DNA of 64,000 nucleotides from Cephalotus follicularis (lineage: Eukaryota; Streptophyta; Magnoliopsida; Oxalidales; Cephalotaceae): contig BDDD01000057.1 of the NCBI GenBank assembly GCA_001972305.1, positions 357,854 through 421,853 on the forward strand. The letters run 5' to 3'. The translations under genes and the position numbers were made by a program. The notes beneath the pieces were generated by a model. The model was not told the DNA's origin. It was given only the letters and a program-made list of their open reading frames with translations, and did no database searches. This document shows positions 56,147-64,000 of this stretch, piece by piece. Each line of letters starts with the position of its first letter. The first letter of the stretch is position 1.

Positions 56147-56689
56147 AGATAACAAATTTACCCTACTAGTATGACAAATGGTCAAATAACATGAATCAGA
56201 ATTTTTTTAGCAGAAAAATTAAGGATCTGCCAATACCATGAATATCAGAATCACACTACTGGCAATTTATGGGGCAATGAAAACGAGATAAAATCATCAT
56301 AGAATTTTTTCGTTGACAATTACTAATGATCGATATTAATGTTTAGTCTAATGTGTTTCTTGTTCCATATCTTTGTCTCTAATGTTGTCTTTTATACAAA
56401 ATTAAAATGGCATTTAGTTCTCTTATGGTGGCATACTTTGCCAATGGTTTCTCTACTTACTGATGTTTACTTTTTTCAGGTGGAGCATGAAACGAAAAAT
56501 CATATTTAGCTAAAGCTATATCAATTGCCGACTATAAAACATGTCTATATTGAGAACAAACAATGATAAAAATACATGAAAATTATGATCAATAGATGGG
56601 AGGATCCGTTCATAAAAGCATCCAAAAAGACAATGTATCCTTTTACAACTTAAAATTCTTAAGAGAAACTAGACTCCAACCTAAATTGG
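56147..56689. other. AT-rich continuation of the Tat target, no gene recognised
   Basis: This directly continues the FRS remnant interrupted at 45,552. A TTTTTTCAGGTGG acceptor-like site at 56,472 may belong to it. No protein block recognised. Confidence 0.4.
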
Positions 56690-57550
56690 AACGAATCAAT
56701 CCCTACAACTATTGAGTTAGAAAGCCATTCTCAAGTTCTGCCCAGGCCTTCTTTTAACAATTTGACTGAGCCTGGAGCGAAGGCACTCAAACTACAAAGA
56801 AAATTGACTAATTATATTCCATTCCCACTTAATTTTAGTTAACGAGTTTAGCAAAGTAGCTTTCCATTTCCTTAAATCAACTTAGGAAGCTTAAGGGAAG
56901 CTGAATGGTTGTTTACATGCTTACTTGTTAAAGAAAGGAAGAATGTTATCCTCCTAGTGATACGCGGGGAGCTGTCTGTCTAAAGAGAACTACTCTGGCT
57001 AATCTGCTATCAGCTTATTCCTTTTTTGTCTGAAAGTCGTTAAGGGCATCAAGGCCAGATATGAAACTATCTCGTTCCGCAAAAACATAATCAAACAATT
57101 TGTGAACACATGACTCGAAGAAGTCACTTGACAAAACCAGTGGGGGGAATTAACGTCTTTAGCTGCGTCATGCTCCTTTAAAAAAATTAGTATCTGCCTA
57201 CAGAACAGGCTTTTGCCACTATTGATCAGTCCGCTAGTTTCTTTGATCCCACTCGGTCTTCCAGCTTCGCTCTAGAAAGTACCGCTTAATAGCAATATAA
57301 ATGGATAACCTTCATCTCGGCGTGACTACGTTACGTACCTTGGAATGGCGGACTGAACACCAAACCTTCATTACATTACAAAAGGGCTCCCCTGATTTCC
57401 AACGTCTTGGGAAACTGGTCGAGATAGATGACAGAGTCTTTTTCCTCTCTTCCTTACCTTATCGGGAGGGCAATCTTCTCTGATGGCCTTCAACCTTTCC
57501 TGCACAGCTTAGGTGGAGGGTGAAGAAGGCCTCCTTCCGGGGGGGGGTAT
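56690..57550. other. Candidate mitochondrial-derived insertion (NUMT)
   Basis: Base composition is balanced, unlike the AT-rich surroundings. Strings such as GATACGCGGGGAGCTGTC, CTTGGAATGGCGGACTG and CTCCTTCCGGGGGGGGG have the texture of plant mitochondrial intergenic DNA. No mitochondrial gene is recognised, so this rests on composition and style only. Confidence 0.4.
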
Positions 57551-57555
57551 TAACT

Positions 57556-58135
57556 AGGGACGGTAATTTTCCCAGCCCCCGCTCCTCCCTCTCTGCTCCG
57601 CTTTAAATGGGGTGGGGAATCTCTACCCCGTTTAAGGATTGGGGTGAGGATGGGGGAAAAAATATGCCCCGCAGGTGGGGGTAGGGAGAGGGCAAAACAA
57701 GTGTTTTCCCTGCTCCTCCCCGCCCCGCCCCGCCTCACCCTGCTTCGCCTTTATATATTTTATCACATATGTGATATATCAATAAATGAACTTCTCAAAA
57801 TATTATTGTAATATTATATCTAAAATTTATTGTAATATGTATTTATGTATAACAAATACATATAATCTTTTTTTTCTTAAACTTTAAGCATATTAATATT
57901 AAGAATAAAAGAAACTATTAGTCATGTGGTTGTATTTAGCTTATACATCCATGAGGTTAGAGATGACGATGATGTGGATCGAGACAGATTTTGCCATCCC
58001 TGCTCCCACCCCGCCAAAGAAATGGCGTCTCCGCCTCCGCCCCGCCCCGCCATGGGGAAAGGATACTCCGCCCTATCTCCGCCCCGCTCTTTGACGGGGT
58101 GGGGACGGGGATGGAAAAATCCGCCGCAATATCGA
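57556..58135. repeat. GC-rich CCCCGCCCCGCC modules
   Basis: Two GC-rich blocks (57,556-57,750 and 57,985-58,135), both containing CCCCGCC(CCGCC) and GGGGTGGGGA strings, flank an AT-rich centre. Similar GGGGACGGGG-type non-autonomous repeats are widespread in plants. Frames within are compositional. Confidence 0.6.
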
Positions 58136-58228
58136 AACGAATATACATACAATTGGTAGTAGAACATGAGCTATCTCATAAGTAGTGCCAAAAAAGACTT
58201 CAACCTTTTTTCAGTCCTCTATGAGCAA

Positions 58229-58354
58229 AAATCGAAATGCATACATTTGTCTCATACACTATGGGGATTGTGAGAAGAGGTATATTTTACATTCCATAGG
58301 GGCTACAATTGGAGATACCATTGTTTCTGGTACAGAAGTTTCCTTAAAAATGGG
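58229..58354 (+). pseudogene. rpl2: Plastid rpl2 fragment (NUPT)
   Basis: Translated, it gives [20 protein letters not shown] and [11 protein letters not shown], matching plastid ribosomal protein L2 near the end of its first exon, with a few substitutions and no frameshift over about 40 residues. Similarity starts abruptly at AATCGAAATGC and ends at AAAATGGGA. The rest of rpl2 is absent. It is a nuclear copy of plastid DNA and not a functional gene. Confidence 0.85.
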
Positions 58355-58448
58355 AGCGAACTGCATTACTCAACCGAGCCGAGGTACCGTTGACTCTATC
58401 TTATCAATTCATTGAATGCACTTTATTACATTTTGTATATATGCTCAC

Positions 58449-58793
58449 TCCTTTTATAATTTAGATTAGTTGTAATTAATAATTTGTAAATTTAACTGTT
58501 TAATTTGATTTTCTGTTCATGAAGATTAAGAATGTCAATTTTTAAGTTAATCAGAAATCTCTAACTATTATAATTTTGCATGTTTCTGCAAAACAATTTA
58601 ACGGTTACAAATAATTAACTGTAAAACTCCGAGAGTTGTTGAATTATTTTGTAGAAACATGCAAAATTATAATAGTTAGAGATTTCTGACTGACTTGAAA
58701 ATTGACATGCTTGATTGAATAAAAAATCAAATTCAATTGTTAGATTTACAAATTATTAAGTACAAGTAGTCTAAATTATAAAATGTTGGATAA
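58449..58793. repeat. Foldback MITE 1
   Basis: Two arms of about 160 bp (58,449-58,620 and 58,632-58,793) are inverted copies sharing CAGAAATCTCTAACTATT and TTTTGCATGTTTCT blocks, with a short centre. No coding capacity. Confidence 0.85.
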
Positions 58794-58799
58794 GTTTTC

Positions 58800-59456
58800 T
58801 CCAAATCCTTATAAACTGAAGATGTGAAAAGAAAAAACATATATTTTTTGACTTATGGGAACCAAACCCAAACCAGCACTTCCAAATTGAAAATCTAAAT
58901 GGGAACGTTCTATTCTCCCGTTTCATATATGTCCATTTGTATACTATTTCTATTACTGTGGTTGTTTGCACTAGTTTAGAGAGTGTGCCCGTAGGATCAT
59001 CAAACACAAAATTAAGGACCAAATCGAATGATTAATTAATGCTTCCTCAAATTCTCTCCAATAACGTAATTGGTTAGTGCGATGTAACCATTGAAACCAA
59101 TTGGAAGCAGGACCGTCCATGTGAATTGGTGACATTGTCAATTTCTGATTTTCTTGCATTTAATGGTCAGTGAAGTTGATCAGCTAGCCTTGAATAACTA
59201 AATCATTAGAGTCATCTCCATTGAATCGTGGAAAGTCGATCTTGACTGACCTAAGATTTTGGTTATTTGGTTCAAGTGTAGTGATGTATATTGCTGCATG
59301 TTAGGATCTGAAGTAGTTGAATTGTTCTTCTGAGATTCCACAACCAAGGGTCAATAATATATCCACCTTTTGCTCCAATCTGGTTATTATGTTTACAATT
59401 TATCAAAATGTATGTTCTCGTTGTGTTTGGTTTTTGCTATGATTATTATCTGACAT
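58800..59456 (-). pseudogene. Ty3/gypsy gag relic
   Basis: A probable start MSDNNHSKNQTQREH lies at 59,456. The conserved gag domain follows: KIDFPRFNGDDSNDLVIQG, NQKLTMSPIHMDGPASNWFQ, WLHRTNQLRYWREFEEAL, then in another frame FVFDDPTGTLSKLVQT. At least four stops or frameshifts are present. The downstream pol is gone, abutting MITE 1. Confidence 0.75.
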
Positions 59457-60301
59457 TGTTCAATATGGGAGCACAAATGAAACTTCGTAAGATTAATATA
59501 TCTGGTTTAATAGAAATCAAGAGAGTGAAAAAGAAGAGAAAGAAAAGAAGAAAGAATTTTGGAGAAAGAAGATTGTATTAATTTCTAGTTCTTACACACA
59601 CAAATAAAAAAAATTATGATTGAAGTATAATGGGATTATAAAAAACGTGGGTTTTAAAACTGGTTAATAATTAACGTCATGAAGACTTTTATTAACATGG
59701 ATCAATTATCCATGTGTCAAAATTTTACACGAAAAAGTATGTAGTACTCAATATTATGGTAGGACTAGAAAATTTTCCGTATAAGTTGAGCAATCGAGAT
59801 CTTCATGCAGCTCCACCTTGAGGGGAAGTATTATATATGATTTAGGATTTAATTTATCTTGTGTAACATCTACATTCCAAAACCACTATTTGTATAAACA
59901 GTATCAAACGCTTGACTAGTGAAATACACTCTTTTATTATACCCCACACCAGCTAATATTAAATGTGATTTAACTACCTAGAAAATATTTATATATCAAA
60001 TAAGGAGATATAATTAAATTCACGTACTGGGTCAGATCTCACAGAACTAACCTTCTCCCTCACCAGCCGACACAATAGTTTTGATGTTGTCAATATTTTA
60101 TGGTATTGGTGGGGTCTAGAAGTTCAAAAATTGGAAACAATGGGTCCTGTCTCTCGTGACCTAATGTCACAAAAGTGATGAATCTTTTAATTAAAATATT
60201 TAAGATAGTGTGACTTTCTACTTACAATCAATTTTAGCCTATTTATTATTGTCAGTCTCCTCAGTGCCTTCATTTCGTTGGTAGCCAATAATTTATTTTA
60301 T
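59457..60301. other. AT-rich flank, possibly LTR of the gag relic
   Basis: Position and a CTTCTTTC-rich leader-like stretch (minus strand, 59,520-59,580) suggest 5' LTR remains for the minus-strand gag, but no matching second LTR exists in the window. No gene seen. Confidence 0.35.
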
Positions 60302-60596
60302 TGGATAAAATATAAAAAAAAAATTTATGATATTTGAATTTATTAACACTTTACCTCTTATATTTTTAAATATTACAAAATCTCCTCTCAAGTTTGAGTC
60401 TTTTTAACCATTAATTCCCTCAGGTTTGAGTCTGTTAACGATTAACCCCTCAAGTTTGAGTCCATTTAATCATTAACCCTTTGTGTTATAAGCATAAATT
60501 TTAAGTCAATGAAGTATATGTAATATTTGAAAACAGAGGGGATAAAGTGTTAACAAGTCTAAATTTTAAAAGATTTTTTGTACTTTACCCTATTCT
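60302..60596. repeat. MITE 2 with internal 33-bp repeats
   Basis: Arms 60,302-60,378 and 60,512-60,596 are inverted copies (TTATTAACACTTTACC against GATAAAGTGTTAACAA). The centre has three tandem units of TCAAGTTTGAGTC followed by CATTAA. Confidence 0.75.
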
Positions 60597-62379
60597 AAAC
60601 TTGTTTTCTTTTATATTGAGTGCTTTGTTTTAATGATTTATGTATGTTACTGTAATAAAAAAGTGTTATGATAAATTATTTTTTAAATAATATATTTGAA
60701 TTCAGCGTAAAAAGTGTCTGATCATAAATAAAAAATAAAATATTTTTACTTACATTTAATTGAATTTTTATTTATCTAATACTAAATTGTTTTTAAATCT
60801 AAAAAATAATTTTAACCATTTAAAAAAATGGAACTAATCTTTTTCAAGGGGAGAGAGGATGACGTAGAGAGTGAAAGTACAGTTTTCGGTTTTTTGGTAA
60901 CATAGACTATCGGAGGATGGGGTCACCGATGTCGGAATGAGGCGAAACTTAATGGGTTGATTGGAAACGGACCGTTGATCAATACTCACAACGGTGCCGT
61001 GGTTTTGGGGTCAAAATCGTATTCCGATGTCGTTTTGTGGGTTAATTTACTTTTTTTTTTATAATTTCATGGGTATAATCATAAATTTTCAAAACTTGTG
61101 TTTTAAGTCATTTAGGGTTTTTTTTTTTTGCAAACAATATAAATAACTCATTATAAGTTGTTTGGTGCGGTCAATTTTTGATAATATCAATTACAAGTAT
61201 AGTCTTGAGCAGACTTCTTTTTTCTTCCGAATCGATCTTGAGTTGATTTTGATTAAAGATTATTATTTTCTTGTGATTTGAGTATTCTTTTCTTGGTGCT
61301 TCTACATCATTATTACTTCAATTTAAAATCGTTCAATTGATTATGTGTTCAACTCACAAACTTTATAGTTTTTGCCACGCTATTGATTTCGTACTCATTT
61401 TTTTTCACCGGTACTTTAAAACATTTTATTTTGTAGATACGAATTTGGTAAACTGTAGTATCTTACTAAAATTATTATAGTACGAATACGAAAAACAAAG
61501 AATAAAAGAGTAATGCTAGACATTTTAACGTTTTTATTAATTTTTTTATTTCAATATGTAACTCGACATATGTCATATATTTATTCATTTATGAAAAGTA
61601 ATAGGACTAAACTATATGTTTTATTATTTATGAATAATACCACATGTATTAGGATAAAAAATTTAATAAAATTGTTTAAATGTCTAACATTACTTAAGAA
61701 GAAAACATACTGACATCAATATGTTTACAATTGCTATTAATGTGTTCAAAGCTACAAAAATCTAAATTATGACCTATCACCTTCTTCTTAAACCTAGACA
61801 ATCAATAATCAATTCTTTTTTAGGTCTTTAAGGATACACTCCAATACAAATTTCTTCCAGTACCATTAAGAAACGCATGATTCGATCCCCGGTGAGGAGT
61901 TTGTCATATAAGATGACCTTAAAAAAACATTTTAAGGTCACTAGCCTCTAACCTGCGTTTTGCGTGAAAATAGTGTTGTTCTAGTTTTTGAGTGAATAAT
62001 ATGATAAATCTACATAATTTTTATTATTAAAATTTTAAAATCATTGAAAGATGATGTATAACATAATAAAGAGGTATAATTTTAATATTATAATATAATG
62101 AACAAAATGATCTAGTTTCAGTTATTAAAAATTTAAGATGATGTTACGTTTTATAATGAGTTTAGATGGTTTGATACATATACATGTACTTTTTAGTATT
62201 GCATATCCGGTATCTCTTCCATGCATTTTTGTCACGTGATATTGTCAAGGCCATGTGTATACTTGTGAAGAGAGTTCTTGTATTGAAAAGTTATGTCTCG
62301 ATGTATTTTTTTAAGTAAGGGAGAGACTTCCCTCAAATTAGCTAAATTAGTTAGAGGGTTTCCTTCTCTAAAAAACTTA
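60597..62379. other. AT-rich non-coding stretch
   Basis: No recognisable gene. Short frames (for example 61,513-61,713) are AT-composition artefacts. A GATTCGATCCCCGGTGAGG string at 61,880 resembles a pol III box B region, but no box A partner is found. Confidence 0.5.
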
Positions 62380-62663
62380 TGCTTTAAAAATTTACGCTTC
62401 AAATCCAATCGTTACATTTAATATTTTACATATATAGATCATATATATCAATTTTGAAGTCAATCAGATTTTATAACTATTTCATTTTCCATAATACTTT
62501 CAACGGTTTTAACCAAATAAAGTTTTTTAGTTATAACCATTGAAAGTATTATGAAAAATAAAATAGTTATAGATATCTGATTTACTTTAAAATTGATATA
62601 TATTATCTACATATATAAAATATCAAATATAACGATTGGATTTAAAACGTAAAATTTTAAAGT
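62380..62663. repeat. Foldback MITE 3
   Basis: Near-perfect inverted arms 62,380-62,508 and 62,535-62,663, sharing AAATCCAATCGTTA, ATATATCAATTTT and CATAATACTTTCAA blocks around a 25-bp centre. No coding capacity. Confidence 0.88.
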
Positions 62664-62900
62664 CTAATAATACCAGAAATGTTTTCGTTAAAATTTCACT
62701 ATTATAAAATGGAGTTCTCTTTTTTTTTTTCTGCCTATTACTTTTAATATATTATTAGATGCTCATAATTAGTAAATATACTCCGATTTTGTAAATAAAA
62801 TATTATTTGTATATATTAAGATAAACATGTGTTAAATAATAATAATAAAATAATTTTTCTATTTTGTTTGAGTTTTGTAGTGTGAACCATGCCCTACGTT

Positions 62901-63202
62901 AGTGGTTGTTTGGTGAAGCTTGTACTTTTGGCAAAATTGCTTTTCAGAGAGCTTTTGTGAAAAGATTTGTGTTTGGATGATAACATTAAGAAGTATTTTT
63001 CCAAACTAAATTTATATGAAAAAAAAAGACATTTGATAATCTGAATGTTATATTATATGTGTAGTTGAGGTATTATATGAAAGATTTAAAAATATTTAAA
63101 AGAAAACAACAAAAACACTTACCAAAAGCTTAAACAATTTGAAAACAGGGTTTTTCCAGTTTTTACAAAATCTATTCTAGAAGCTTAACTAAACAATCCC
63201 TC
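62901..63202. repeat. MITE 4 (short terminal inverted repeats)
   Basis: Termini GTTGTTTGGTGAAGCTT and (reverse complement of the right end) GATTGTTTAGTTAAGCTT, with CAAAAGC/GCTTTTG subterminal strings. Typical of small hAT-like MITEs; the target duplication is unclear. Confidence 0.6.
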
Positions 63203-63204
63203 AA

Positions 63205-63400
63205 CCCGTATTGGGCCAGTCGATCGTGATATGCCATCCCAATGGGCACGAAACACTCAATTCGTATTGTACCGGTCGATCATGCTATGCTATGCTGGTG
63301 CGCTTAAAACACTCAATCCTTGTTGGGTCGATCCATCGTGCTATGGCATGTCGATGGGCATGAAACCCTCAAATCAACACGGTGCTAGATATTGGGCCGG
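63205..63400. repeat. 57-bp degenerate tandem repeat
   Basis: Three units and a partial fourth, each with a TCGATCGTG(A/C)TATG block, GGGCA(C/T)GAAAC and CACTCAAT. No gene. Confidence 0.8.
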
Positions 63401-64000
63401 TCTAGCATGACACGAGACTATAACAAGTCATGTCATATTGAACTTGATCGGCCCACAACATATAGGCTTGTTCCATTGCCATCTTTACTTTCAAGGCATT
63501 AAAAGGAATGATATCACTACTTTCCATAAAAGAACAGGGCCATAGTTTCTCATTAGAAGCCATGTTAGTTGACGAGGCCCATGGCCCCATGTATACTATC
63601 AAGACTCAAGGTCTGGTTGAGTATCATAAGAGGGTCATACGTTCATTTTGTTACTAAACTATCACTTTCTTTGAGTAATTCTTAGAATTAATCCAATTAC
63701 AAATTTCCTACTTGAATCTGTCGTTTTTTTATGTCATATTTCTCAAATGATACGAAATATATTTCTATTATAATTAACACCACTAAAATGACTTATTAAA
63801 AAAAATACATACGTATTATTTTCATTGTAGAAATTTGAGTGTCAGTAATGAAATTTGAACGTAACAGTCAATGTTAATACACAGATGAAAGAAAACTTTG
63901 TTATTGATGTTCGAATTGATTATTGTTATTATAATGTTTCAAAACTGAAATAGAAATGATTTATAATCCAAAGATTAAAATTGAATACTTGATTAGAATT
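63401..64000. other. Unassigned end of window
   Basis: No gene recognised. A 66-residue minus-strand frame (63,602-63,402) has no recognisable motif. Confidence 0.4.

Noticed and set aside
59790-59850. Possible copia 3' end (DLHAAPP then stop, followed by TTGAGGGGAAG like a polypurine tract) on the plus strand
   Set aside because: Too short, with no upstream coding support, and the surrounding sequence fits LTR remains of the opposite-strand gag relic equally well.
61870-61900. Box B-like GATCGAATC string suggesting a second SINE
   Set aside because: No box A at the expected distance and no tail or target duplication.
1-64000. CRISPR arrays, prokaryotic operons or tRNA/rRNA genes
   Set aside because: The window is plant nuclear repeat DNA; regular repeats are LTR arrays without CRISPR spacing, and the only tRNA-like signal is the SINE.

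Overview
This window is plant nuclear DNA, almost certainly from a flowering plant. The evidence is the set of transposon families (Ty1/copia, Athila-like, Tekay/Del-like chromovirus and Tat/Retand-like Ty3/gypsy, CACTA, hAT, a tRNA-derived SINE, many foldback MITEs), a FAR1-related (FRS) gene remnant, and a short plastid rpl2 insertion. I cannot name the species. I see no intact host gene; nearly every long open frame is decayed transposon coding sequence. The decay is dominated by in-frame stops of the kind C-to-T changes produce (CAG/CAA/CGA to TAG/TAA/TGA), as expected for methylated heterochromatin.

Layout. (1) 1-1.5 kb: interleaved foldback repeats. (2) 1,520-23,698: one Ty1/copia element (minus strand, 5-bp target duplication ctatt) expanded to 22 kb by nested insertions. 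Its left LTR holds a solo long LTR (1,585-11,372), which holds a deleted Athila-like element (3,118-10,113), whose integrase is split by another solo LTR (4,550-7,400). Its reverse transcriptase is split by a CACTA transposon (12,750-16,821) and by a further LTR-like insertion (about 16,976-19,440). A SINE sits in its leader. (3) 24,192-33,226: an hAT transposon (8-bp duplication cctatagg) with a ZMYM1-like transposase, split by a deleted Tekay/Del chromovirus (26,736-32,540). (4) 33,435-42,250: more solo or truncated long LTRs, one containing a copia solo LTR. (5) 42,255-43,897: the 3' end of a Tat-type element. (6) 44.6-45.5 kb: an FRS pseudogene, split by a near-complete Tat/Retand-type element (45,553-56,141). 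(7) 56.1-64 kb: AT-rich DNA with a mitochondrial-like tract, GC-rich repeats, a plastid rpl2 fragment, a gag relic and several MITEs.

Most striking observation. The Tat-type element carries, antisense to gag-pol, an intron-containing gene (46,532-48,907) with its own TATA-like box and polyadenylation signal. Its predicted protein begins MARTKQTSRR, essentially the histone H3 tail. A second, diverged Tat copy at 42.6 kb encodes an antisense protein that also begins MARTKQT and then diverges. This looks like a conserved histone-tail mimic in a retrotransposon accessory protein.

Second theme. The long LTRs, and the Athila LTR, each contain arrays of short palindromic repeats (GACRTCGAYGTC, CAGTCGACTG, AGGTGAACCT/GGTGAATTC, CATGCCGAGC). 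Such arrays are likely regulatory and are shared across unrelated lineages.
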